From contig KB912132.1 in the NCBI GenBank assembly GCA_000383735.1, positions 1 through 24,753 of the forward strand: a DNA stretch of 24,753 nucleotides. The letters run 5' to 3'. The DNA is from Verrucomicrobia bacterium SCGC AAA164-M04 (GTDB lineage Bacteria > Verrucomicrobiota > Verrucomicrobiae > Verrucomicrobiales > Akkermansiaceae). Shown piece after piece: positions 14,858 to 22,378 of this stretch. A program made the position numbers and the translations under genes. The notes below the pieces were generated by a model. The model saw only the letters and a program-made list of their open reading frames with translations, was not told where the DNA came from and did not search any database. Numbering within the stretch: position 1 is the stretch's first letter; every line of letters starts with the position of its first letter.

Positions 14858-15052
14858 TTGGTTCAATCCTGTCGCTTCCTGACCTCAATTCCGAAGATCA
14901 CCAATACCCGCTTTACCTACTCTTCTTTCTCAATCTTGCATCCCCAACTCTCGAATGACGTAGCCTTGTAAAATTCCAAGTTCCATCCTTTCCCTGATGA
15001 CCCCTAACAGCTAAACATCCGCCTCGCGAGATCGCATTCCTTCTGCAAATTA

Positions 15053-16045
15053 ATGACCACTGACAAAACTTCTCATACAAAAACCGCCACCTATTTGGCG
15101 GACATCCGTGAACGTGTTGGACGAATCATCGTCGGTCAAGATGTGGTCGTTGAGCGCACCCTTATTGCTCTCCTGACCTCCGGCCACCTCCTTTTGGAAG
15201 GAATGCCCGGCCTTGCCAAGACTCTACTCGTCAACACAATCTCGAAGGCACTCCACCTCGACTTCCGTCGAGTCCAATTCACGATTGACCTTCTCCCATC
15301 CGATATCCTGGGCACGGAAATTCTCGACGAAAAATCTGGCGAATTTCGCACTCATCAAGGCCCTATCTTCACAAATCTTCTTCTTACAGACGAGATCAAC
15401 CGGGCCGCTCCCAAAGTCCAAGGTGCTCTTCTTGAATCCATGCAGGAGCGCAAGGTCACCCTTGGAGCGGAAACTTTTTCGCTTCCCACACCATTCCTCG
15501 TGATCGCAACGCAGAACCCGATCGAGCAATCAGGAACTTTCGAACTCCCCGAAGCTCAGCTTGACCGCTTCATGCTCTGCCACCGACTCGGCTACCCCAA
15601 ACCCGAGGAAGAAGAAGAAATCCTTCGTCGAAACCTCAAACTTGGTGTTGAAAAGAAGGGAGAAGGCGCTGTTGCTCGAACCGAATTCGACCTCGTCACC
15701 GACGATGCTGTCGGCACGCCCCAAGATCTCGTCAACGCCATGGAAGCGACCCACGATATTCATGTGAGCGAAGTCTTGCTAAAACACGTCGTAGATATCG
15801 TGGAGCGCACCCGAAATCATCCCGACCTTGAAATGGGCTGCTCGCCTCGTGCCGGCATTTCTCTACTCAAAGCCTCGCGTGCTCGCGCTCTTATTCACGG
15901 CCGTGACTATGCCATCCCTGAAGATATTTTTGCTCTTGCCGAAGACGTCTGTCTCCATCGGATCCGCCTCTCCTATGAGGCCCTTGCTGAAGGGAAAACA
16001 CCCCAAGCTGTCCTCCAGCAGATCCTCAATGATTCAATATCGTAG
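15053..16045 (+). CDS. moxR: MoxR-family AAA+ ATPase
   Basis: This 330-aa ATPase is of the MoxR class, which works with VWA proteins as a chaperone for assembling or activating cell-envelope or metal-dependent complexes. Motifs: IVGQ (26-29), Walker A GMPGLAKT (50-57, the MoxR variant), Walker B LLLTDEINRA (109-118), sensor 1 ATQNP (152-156), and LPEAQLDRF (165-173) with the Arg finger. The C-terminal lid follows. It is the first gene of a same-strand cluster with DUF58 and VWA genes, the classical context. Start ATG 15053 gives the typical short N-terminus. Confidence 0.93.
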   Translation: MTTDKTSHTKTATYLADIRERVGRIIVGQDVVVERTLIALLTSGHLLLEGMPGLAKTLLVNTISKALHLDFRRVQFTIDLLPSDILGTEILDEKSGEFRTHQGPIFTNLLLTDEINRAAPKVQGALLESMQERKVTLGAETFSLPTPFLVIATQNPIEQSGTFELPEAQLDRFMLCHRLGYPKPEEEEEILRRNLKLGVEKKGEGAVARTEFDLVTDDAVGTPQDLVNAMEATHDIHVSEVLLKHVVDIVERTRNHPDLEMGCSPRAGISLLKASRARALIHGRDYAIPEDIFALAEDVCLHRIRLSYEALAEGKTPQAVLQQILNDSIS

Positions 16046-16096
16046 TCAGAGGCGCTGATTTTTAATCCGCGCCCCAAAATCACGTTCGGCTTTCCA

Positions 16097-16951
16097 ATGC
16101 CCCTCCTCACCGACCAGCAAACTAAGCCGCTCGATTCCCGCCAGTTCCTGCTCGCGGTAAAACGACTTGCCGACTCATTGTCGTATGGCACGGATCGTTC
16201 ACCCTTCCTTGGCCAAGGTCTCGAATATATGCAATCGCGCCAGTATGTTCCTGGTGACCCGGTCAAATCCATCGATTGGCGCATCACCGCCCGCACTGGC
16301 AAAGTCCACGTAAAAGAATACGAATCACCAAAATCTCTTCCAGTATGGTTCATCGTCGATACTTCGGCCTCGATGGCTTTGTCATCAATCAAAGTCTCCA
16401 AGTATCAAATTGCCACCCAAATCGCAGGCGGACTCGCGCTCGCCTCTATCGATCGCGTCTCACCCGTGGGCATTCTTGGCGCCGGCTCACGCGACCTCAA
16501 TGTCAAACCTTCGTTGTCCCGCGAAACCATCCTGCAGTGGCTTCACGAACTCCGAACCTACCAATTTAATGAACCCACTCGCCTCGGTGAAAAGCTCCTC
16601 GCTCTCAACCCGTCACTTGGCGAAAATTCACTAATATTCGTGCTTTCTGATCTACACGATCCCAGCGCCATACCAGCACTCAAATTACTAGGGCATCGCC
16701 ATGACATTGTCGTCATCCCACTTCGTGATCCAGCCGAAGACTCAATTCCGGGAGCAGGCTTCATCCGTGGACGCGAAGTCGAGACCGGACGCGAAGCCAC
16801 TCTTTCGGCGAAGAAGCAATTTACCTCTCTGCAAGCCCTCATCACCGCTCTCAAAAAAGCCTCACTCGATCATTTCCCCGTTCGTACTGACCAACCCTTC
16901 TTGGCATCTCTTCGCCTCTTCCTTCAATCTCGAAACCTTCTCTCCCGATGA
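16097..16951 (+). CDS. DUF58 domain protein
   Basis: This is a 284-aa protein. The hallmark block YVPGDPVKSIDWRITARTGK (about 50-69) followed by VKEYE is DUF58, and a VWA-like MIDAS motif D88-T-S90-A-S92-M comes next. DUF58 proteins are the usual partner downstream of moxR. There is no signal peptide, so it should act in the cytoplasm or at the inner membrane. Its stop overlaps the next gene by four bases (16948-16951), which suggests translational coupling. Function is inferred from the family and operon. Confidence 0.9.
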   Translation: MPLLTDQQTKPLDSRQFLLAVKRLADSLSYGTDRSPFLGQGLEYMQSRQYVPGDPVKSIDWRITARTGKVHVKEYESPKSLPVWFIVDTSASMALSSIKVSKYQIATQIAGGLALASIDRVSPVGILGAGSRDLNVKPSLSRETILQWLHELRTYQFNEPTRLGEKLLALNPSLGENSLIFVLSDLHDPSAIPALKLLGHRHDIVVIPLRDPAEDSIPGAGFIRGREVETGREATLSAKKQFTSLQALITALKKASLDHFPVRTDQPFLASLRLFLQSRNLLSR

Positions 16952-17721
16952 TGAAAGCGCTCTTATTCTTTCTCATCACTAGCCTCTGGTCATTCAGCCA
17001 AACCAAGGCCCCTCTTGGGCTTCCCAAAACTCTCGAAGACCTCTACATTCCCGGCTCGAAGATCGAGGTCATCCCCCGAACCAACAATGAGTCCTCTCTC
17101 GTGATTCGAATTCTAGAGATCAAACCTGCGGCCAATGGCTTTCGCTATGATTTCGAGATCTACGCGCTTGATCCCGGGACCCACCGGATCGCGGAATTTC
17201 TGCGCTACGCAACTGACCGCAGCCCGATCAAAGACCTAGACGCCACCTTCGAGGTCACAACCACCCACCCTCTCGACACTCTTCCGAAACCTTCCGAGCC
17301 CGAACCTGTCGAACCCGAGAAACTCGGTGGCTATAAAAACCTCATCATCGTCCTCGGAATCTTTTGGCTGTTGATCTTTCTAGCCATCATCTTCTACCGC
17401 AAAAAACATGGGACCGACTTGGTCGTGGAAAACCCCCTCCCGACCCTGCACGAAAAACTTCAAGTGCTTGTCTCCGTAGCATCGCAAGGCGAAATAAACG
17501 ACCAACAGCAAGCCAATCTCGAACGACTCATCCTCGGCCACTGGAAGGAGCAGATCCCTGAAATTGACTCCCTCACCCCCGCAAGAGCGCTCGTTGAACT
17601 CCGTAGTCATCCGGAAGCTTCACCTCTCATCTTGAAGCTTGAGGAATGGCTTCACGCTCCCAACACAAAACTTTCCCGCGAAGAATTCCTCCCCCTTCTC
17701 GCTCCCTACGTGGAGAAGTAA
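16948..17721 (+). CDS. Membrane protein of the MoxR/VWA cluster (DUF4381-like)
   Basis: This 257-aa protein has an N-terminal signal sequence (MMKALLFFLITSLWSFS), an exported beta-rich region (about 20-125), one membrane helix (about 129-149, LIIVLGIFWLLIFLAIIFY) and a cytoplasmic C-terminal domain with a TPARALVELRSHPEA segment. This layout and position match the DUF4381-like proteins found between DUF58 and VWA genes in Bat-type operons. The start overlaps the DUF58 stop. The family call rests mainly on context and layout. Confidence 0.75.
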   Translation: MMKALLFFLITSLWSFSQTKAPLGLPKTLEDLYIPGSKIEVIPRTNNESSLVIRILEIKPAANGFRYDFEIYALDPGTHRIAEFLRYATDRSPIKDLDATFEVTTTHPLDTLPKPSEPEPVEPEKLGGYKNLIIVLGIFWLLIFLAIIFYRKKHGTDLVVENPLPTLHEKLQVLVSVASQGEINDQQQANLERLILGHWKEQIPEIDSLTPARALVELRSHPEASPLILKLEEWLHAPNTKLSREEFLPLLAPYVEK

Positions 17722-17757
17722 TCGTTCAAGTCTCACTGTTAGGATTTCAAATTTTTA

Positions 17758-18675
17758 ATGTCTTTCGCCCACCCCATAGTTCTCATCGCACTTGCGATTC
17801 CGATCCTTCTGATCGTTTTCCAATGGATCACGCGAACGCGAGCTCTTCCACTTCCATTCGACCACCAAAAAATGGCGGATCGCAGATGGCTGGGTGTGCT
17901 CCTGAACTCCGTCAACACTTTGCCTTATCTCATCTTGGCAACCCTAATTCTCATTGCTGCCGGACCACGAGCCTTCGAGAGGCCCAAGTCAGAACGCGAA
18001 CTCACAAACATCCTCTTTTGCCTCGATGTTTCCGGCTCCATGGTCGCCAAATTTGGCGCGGGTGATCGCTATGATGCAGCAATGGGGTCACTTAATGAAT
18101 TTCTCGACTATCGGGACGGCGATGCCTTTTCACTCATGGTCTTCGGGGGCGATAACCTCCGCTGGGTTCCGCTCACCACGGACGTCTCAGCCTTCCGAAA
18201 TGCCCCTGCTTTCCTTCACCCAAGTAAGCTTCCACCCTGGTTTAACGGCGGGACTTTCATCGGCAAAGCCCTCAAACAAGGACAGAAAGAACTCCTCGCC
18301 TCGGAGAGTGGTGACCGCATGATCATTCTACTTTCGGATGGCGCTAGTTTTGATCTTTCGAATGGTAACGACGTTAAAATCGCTCGTGAGCTCGCAGAAA
18401 ATAATATTACCGTTTATGCCATCCATATCGGAGGAGGAGCACCTCCAGCCGAGGTTTCCGTAGTCGCCTCAATCACAGGCGGAGAGACTTTTGTCGCAGG
18501 CGATCCCGATGCCTTGAAGGCGGTCTTCCAGCGGATCGATGAAATGGCACAAGCCTCCCTTGTTCGACTCACACCTGATCCCGTCGACAACTTCGAGCCT
18601 TATGTCATCACCGCCCTCTCCCTTGCCGGAGTTTACCTCCTCACTCTCTTCGGACTTCGCTACACCCCTTGGTAA
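17758..18675 (+). CDS. VWA-domain membrane protein, BatA-like
   Basis: This is a 305-aa protein with two N-terminal helices (about 5-23 and 55-70), a VWA domain with the MIDAS motif D90-V-S92-G-S94-M, and a C-terminal helix (about 281-298). This is the BatA/BatB layout: the VWA domain faces the periplasm, held by flanking helices. Conserved segments LILLSDGA (about 187-194) and TVYAIHIG (218-225) fit the fold. Metal binding looks intact. BatA-type proteins are linked with aerotolerance or envelope stress, but the role here is inferred. Confidence 0.85.
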   Translation: MSFAHPIVLIALAIPILLIVFQWITRTRALPLPFDHQKMADRRWLGVLLNSVNTLPYLILATLILIAAGPRAFERPKSERELTNILFCLDVSGSMVAKFGAGDRYDAAMGSLNEFLDYRDGDAFSLMVFGGDNLRWVPLTTDVSAFRNAPAFLHPSKLPPWFNGGTFIGKALKQGQKELLASESGDRMIILLSDGASFDLSNGNDVKIARELAENNITVYAIHIGGGAPPAEVSVVASITGGETFVAGDPDALKAVFQRIDEMAQASLVRLTPDPVDNFEPYVITALSLAGVYLLTLFGLRYTPW

Positions 18676-19640
18676 TGTTCGTTCCCATTCTCGTCGCAGC
18701 AACCACTGCCATCCTCGCGACTGGTGCGGAGGTGCTTCACTCCTTACGAATCAGGAAGGTTCGCCACCTCGCTTTTGGACCCACCGGGAGCTTTTCAGCC
18801 CTCACCATTCTTTCGCCCGTCCTTAGAGTTCTTTTCCTCGGCGGCCTAGCTTGGGCGCTCACCACACTCTACTTACTGGAACCAAAAGCACATCGTTCTT
18901 CGGTCAAAGAGATCGAGTCGAAGGAACGACGCCACCTTCTTCTTGTGCTCGATGTTTCTCCATCGATGAAACTAAAGGACTCCGGAGAAGATTCCGGGCT
19001 AACCCGAACTCAACGTAGCTCCAAGCTCGTTCAATCACTGCTGAAACGCACTACAGACGACAAACTCCACATCACGATGGTCGCGGTTTACAATGGCGCA
19101 AAACCAGTCGTCCAAGAAAGTCGAGATCTTGAAGTCATCCTTAACTTTCTCGACGGGATGGATATGTCCTCAGTTTTTCCAGTAGGAAAAACTCGTCTCT
19201 TTGATGGACTTGAGGAAGCTGCTAAAATCGCACGCGAGTGGCCCTCAAATTCCGCCACCCTTCTTCTAGTCAGCGATGGCGACACCGTCCCCGCAACTGG
19301 AATGCCGAAGATGCCTCCTTCGATCGACGGTGTTCTTGTGATGGGTGTGGGAAACCCGACCAAAGGCTCTATGATCGACGGTCGACAGTCGCGGCAGGAT
19401 GTTGGCGCCTTGCAGCAAATCGCCTCTCGCCTTGGGGGTCAATATCATGACGGTAATATGCGCCATGTGCCCAGCTCCGTGCTCAATGATCTAGGCTCAC
19501 TCAAGGCTGACGGGGAAGGTCTCAAGCTCACCCTTCGTGAATATGCGCTCATCACTGGAGTGAGCTCCGCACTTGGCCTGGCGATTCTTCCCCTCCTTCT
19601 CTACTTCCTTGCCTCTCCCTTTAAACCTGGCACGTCTTAG
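18675..19640 (+). CDS. Second VWA-domain membrane protein, BatB-like
   Basis: This 321-aa protein starts at ATG 18675, which overlaps the TAA of the previous gene (TAATG), a sign of coupled translation; the TTG at 18669 is less likely. It has N-terminal helices (about 2-20 and 44-68), a VWA domain with MIDAS D93-V-S95-P-S97-M, LLLVSDGDT later in the fold, and a C-terminal helix (about 293-313). It resembles the first VWA protein in layout but not in detail, as for the BatA/BatB pair. It ends only six bases from the convergent hydrolase gene. Confidence 0.85.
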   Translation: MFVPILVAATTAILATGAEVLHSLRIRKVRHLAFGPTGSFSALTILSPVLRVLFLGGLAWALTTLYLLEPKAHRSSVKEIESKERRHLLLVLDVSPSMKLKDSGEDSGLTRTQRSSKLVQSLLKRTTDDKLHITMVAVYNGAKPVVQESRDLEVILNFLDGMDMSSVFPVGKTRLFDGLEEAAKIAREWPSNSATLLLVSDGDTVPATGMPKMPPSIDGVLVMGVGNPTKGSMIDGRQSRQDVGALQQIASRLGGQYHDGNMRHVPSSVLNDLGSLKADGEGLKLTLREYALITGVSSALGLAILPLLLYFLASPFKPGTS

Positions 19641-19646
19641 CCAATC

Positions 19647-20783
19647 TCAGTTAGGAAACTGCACTTTTTGATTTGGCTTTAAAAGCCCCTCGGGCGCTGG
19701 ATGGTCTTTCCCAAAGACAAAGAGTGTGCCTGGGTCAATTAATTCGACCTTTAATTCGTCCGCCAGCTTCCGGTCCAACTTAAACTGTTCCGCCACAAAG
19801 TCATAAAGAGCCATTCGCTTTGACTTTCCGTAATCATGCTTCTCCTCAGGGAGATGAACATTCTTCACCTTATCCTCCTTCCCGTAAAGTTGGTAGATCT
19901 TCCGAAGAAATGGATATTCTAGAGTCGCGGTATGTTTGGTCCAGTCATCGCCATTTGAAACAAGCAACTGCGGCTTGGGCGCAAACAGTGCTGCGATCTC
20001 GGCATTATTTGTGACATGAGTTTTACGGACGTGAACCGGCAAACCACTCTCACATCGACACCCACCAAAAAAATGGCAGGACACCATGACACACGGCGCT
20101 GAAAGAGTGATTCGATCATCAAGGGCCGCAACCAAAAACGACTGCGTCCCACCACCCGAAGCTCCCGTCACACCCACCCGTTTCCGATCAGCACCCGGCA
20201 ACTCTAGCAAGTAATCGAGAGCTCTAACCGAATTCCAAGTTTGTAATGCCATGACTTGAGGATCCCACCGGTGCTCCCATCCCATCCGTTTGGAGTCTCC
20301 ATATCCAACCATCTCATAAGCAAAGATCCCGCAACCCATACGCGCTAATGCACCACAGCGATATTGCATCTCATCGCGGTGTCTTCCATGATGATGAAGA
20401 TCTTCCTTCGACCAATGTCCGTGGGGACAAAGAAAGACCGGCATCTTATCGACCGCAACTTTGGGCAGATAAAGATTACCGCACAAAAAGTATCCGGGAA
20501 TCGTCTCAATCCCAACATTTTCAACCGTATATCCATCTCGCTCAACTCGAGAATGTCGAACAATCCGCATCTTGGTTTTTTGGGGCCATTTCTTGAACCC
20601 TATCCCATCCCGGATGCCACCTCGGACCAACTCCCGCCTCACCTGCCAACTCTCCTGATCCTTGGCGATATCCAAGATATTTCCTAGCTCCTTCCGACCC
20701 TCTTCAGGAGTTCGGAACTGCCCCACCCTCAATTCACCCCATAACAAACCAATTGAACAAAAAATCACTCCAAGCCATTTCAT
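19647..20783 (-). CDS. Exported alpha/beta hydrolase (acetylxylan-esterase-like)
   Basis: This is a 378-aa protein with a signal peptide (MKWLGVIFCSIGLLWG) and an alpha/beta-hydrolase fold. The nucleophile elbow is G207-A-S209-G-G-G, the acid is likely D279 or D280 in SNGDDWT, and the His is H317 in EEKHDYG. Other family segments are FLCPHGHW (117-124), which forms the oxyanion region, and YEMVGYGDS (156-164). Verrucomicrobia and Planctomycetes carry many such secreted hydrolases, often annotated acetyl xylan esterase, and they may act on polysaccharides. The substrate is not known. It is convergent with the VWA operon. Confidence 0.85.
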   Translation of the reverse strand: MKWLGVIFCSIGLLWGELRVGQFRTPEEGRKELGNILDIAKDQESWQVRRELVRGGIRDGIGFKKWPQKTKMRIVRHSRVERDGYTVENVGIETIPGYFLCGNLYLPKVAVDKMPVFLCPHGHWSKEDLHHHGRHRDEMQYRCGALARMGCGIFAYEMVGYGDSKRMGWEHRWDPQVMALQTWNSVRALDYLLELPGADRKRVGVTGASGGGTQSFLVAALDDRITLSAPCVMVSCHFFGGCRCESGLPVHVRKTHVTNNAEIAALFAPKPQLLVSNGDDWTKHTATLEYPFLRKIYQLYGKEDKVKNVHLPEEKHDYGKSKRMALYDFVAEQFKLDRKLADELKVELIDPGTLFVFGKDHPAPEGLLKPNQKVQFPN

Positions 20784-21001
20784 ACCCGGGACCCTAACTA
20801 TTCATTCCCAACAATTCCAAATAGATTTTCACCTCAGGGGCAAACAGGACTCTGATTCCTTAATCCAATCCCGGCGCGATCGAGCCAAAAACCGGAGGTG
20901 AAACACTTTACGCCCTAACATTTCAAGTTTCCAAAGTAATCTCACACTTGCCACAAGGTGAATTGGCCCGAGAATCAGGGGTGCTTATCTCAACTCAGGA
21001 A

Positions 21002-21601
21002 ATGGAAGCGATGGCCAAGCTGTCTCGCGTCCAACTTGCCACCTCTCTTCCTGGTCCAAAGCCAGTCTGTCTCGTTGGCACCCGTTCCACTGCTAGAGTC
21101 TCTAATCTCGCACCATTTTCAAGTATCACTCATCTTGGATCCAACCCGATTCTTCTTGGAATGGTGACCCGTCCCGACACTGTTGATAGGCACACTTTAA
21201 AAAATATTCTCGTGACGCGGGAATGGAGCCTCAACCACGTCACGAAAGAAATCTTGGAGAAAGCCCACCAATGCTCGGCCCGCTACCCCTCAGGAATCTC
21301 TGAGTTTGATGAAACTGGCCTAACCGAAAGCTACCAGCCAAATTTTGAGGCCCCCTTTGTCAAAGAGAGCCCACTTCAGATCGGACTCACTCTCGAGGAA
21401 ATCATCGATATCCCTTCAAACAACACCAAGCTTATCGTGGGACGAGTCAAATTCGTTAATCTGCCAGATCATACCATCAGCGAAGATGGCTCCATAGACC
21501 TTCCCAAGCTTGGCACCGTCGCTTCCACCGCCCTCGACACCTATTTTTCGATTAACGAAATTGGCCGACTCCCCTACGCCAAGCCAACTTCCTTCCCCTA
21601 A
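21002..21601 (+). CDS. Flavin reductase-like (FMN-binding split-barrel) protein
   Basis: The protein is about 199 aa. VCLVGTRS ... RVSNLAPFSSITHLGSNPILLG ... RHTLKNILVTREWSLNHV is the pattern of the flavin reductase-like (DIM6/NTAB) family: a split-barrel fold in which SNLAPFS binds FMN, then P-x-L-G and the TxxNI/L segment. Such proteins reduce flavins or oxidise substrates using NAD(P)H. The frame is open to a TTG at 20948; I use ATG 21002, and ATG 21011 with an AGGA ten bases upstream is equally possible. It lies alone between the hydrolase and TPR genes. The partner enzyme is unknown. Confidence 0.75.
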   Translation: MEAMAKLSRVQLATSLPGPKPVCLVGTRSTARVSNLAPFSSITHLGSNPILLGMVTRPDTVDRHTLKNILVTREWSLNHVTKEILEKAHQCSARYPSGISEFDETGLTESYQPNFEAPFVKESPLQIGLTLEEIIDIPSNNTKLIVGRVKFVNLPDHTISEDGSIDLPKLGTVASTALDTYFSINEIGRLPYAKPTSFP

Positions 21602-21617
21602 AAAGGGACCTTTTTCT
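21600..21617 (+). terminator. Possible intrinsic terminator after the flavin reductase-like gene
   Basis: AAAAAGG (21600-21606) and CCTTTTT (21609-21615) form a short, A/T-rich perfect inverted repeat that overlaps the stop codon and ends in T. The stem is weak in G/C, so confidence is limited. Confidence 0.4.
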
Positions 21618-21661
21618 GAGGGCCTAAAAGTGCTATCTCTTTCCTCAGAAATTCGAACTCT

Positions 21662-22237
21662 ATGAGAATTATCCTCGCTACCCTTTGGCTCCTCGTTCCC
21701 CTTGGCTTTGCCGCCTACCACTACGGCCCTGGACAAGATCAAGTCAAACTTGATCACACCGAAGTGTTTCTTGCCCAAGCTAGATCCGCTGTCCAAGACA
21801 AAAACTGGAACTCCGCCATTGAGTCCTATCAGAAGGCGCTCGCTAAACTTCCTAAAGAGAACAAGGAAACTTCGATGCGGATTCAGCTAGAGATCGCCAA
21901 GGCTAAGATGCAGAACTCAGGCCTTCCGGAGGCCCGCGAAGACCTAGCCAAGCTCGTTTCACAACTTAACGAAGATACCACCATTTCATCCGAGCTTAAG
22001 GAAGAAACCCTCTCCACTCTAGCCAACGCCCGCTACTACATGACCTACCTCATGAAGTTGGAAGGCCTCCCTGCCGAGGAATGGGAACCTGAAATCGAAG
22101 CCGCTAGACAGGAATATAAGCTCCTAGCACAGACCGGATCCGATAAGAAAAAGCACCTCTCTGATCTGGAGTCAGCAATCCGCTTAGCCCGTGCCGAACC
22201 AACCGAGCTCTACGGCCTGCCAATTCCGAGCCAATGA
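21662..22237 (+). CDS. TPR-repeat exported protein; may be read beyond its UGA
   Basis: To the first stop this is 191 aa. There is a signal anchor MRIILATLWLLVPLGFAA, then tetratricopeptide-type helices (ARSAVQDKNWNSAIESYQKALAKLP at about 40-64, with the W-N/Y-A-L TPR spacing, and further helices to about 180), ending LYGLPIPSQ. A TPR protein near a moxR/VWA cluster is typical (BatC-like), although here two other genes come between. The stop is a TGA (22235-22237) followed in the same frame by 36 codons and then TAG; the extended product would be 228 aa with selenocysteine or another residue at position 192. The short form and the extended form cannot be told apart from sequence alone; see the separate entries for the UGA and the hairpin. 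Confidence 0.8.
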   Translation: MRIILATLWLLVPLGFAAYHYGPGQDQVKLDHTEVFLAQARSAVQDKNWNSAIESYQKALAKLPKENKETSMRIQLEIAKAKMQNSGLPEAREDLAKLVSQLNEDTTISSELKEETLSTLANARYYMTYLMKLEGLPAEEWEPEIEAARQEYKLLAQTGSDKKKHLSDLESAIRLARAEPTELYGLPIPSQ

Positions 22238-22348
22238 CAAGGCTGTAGTTCGGGCGGTCGCCCAAACCCAAAAGCTAAGCCAGGGAAAAAACCCCAAGAT
22301 TCCCGCGGCGCTGGTCAGGGACCACCGGCGGATGGCTCCGGCTCATAG
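22235..22348 (+). other. Candidate recoded UGA (selenocysteine) and in-frame tail of the TPR gene
   Basis: The in-frame codons after TGA (22235-22237) run to TAG (22346-22348): QGCSSGG, then a Pro/Lys/Gly-rich tail ending GPPADGSGS. If UGA is selenocysteine, residue 192 would form U192-Q-G-C195, a U-x-x-C redox motif. The tail looks like a natural flexible C-terminus, and the TAG would leave a normal 30-nt spacer before the next ATG at 22379. An open run of 36 codons is not rare by chance, so the support comes from the motif together with the hairpin. No Sec machinery gene (selA, selB, selC, selD) is in the window. Alternative explanations are a plain stop, or a stop mutation of a former Cys codon. 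Confidence 0.45.
22241..22281 (+). promoter_or_regulatory. SECIS-like stem-loop downstream of the UGA
   Basis: GGGC (22252-22255) pairs with GCCC (22260-22263) around the loop GGTC (22256-22259); GTT (22248-22250) and AAC (22265-22267) extend the stem past one C/A mismatch, and GGCT (22241-22244) can pair with AGCC (22278-22281). The loop starts 18 nt after the UGA. As I recall it, the E. coli fdhF SECIS has a GGUC loop at the same distance, and the bacterial rule is a short stem with G in the first two loop positions, 16-37 nt from UGA. I read this as a good candidate, untested. Confidence 0.45.
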
Positions 22349-22378
22349 TCCGCCCACTCACTTCACGATCCTACCATC

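Noticed and set aside
21002..21601. Flavin-reductase-like gene as the RiPP-tailoring decarboxylase
   Set aside because: Its motifs are those of the split-barrel flavin reductase family, not of LanD/HFCD flavoproteins, and it is 18 kb from the array.
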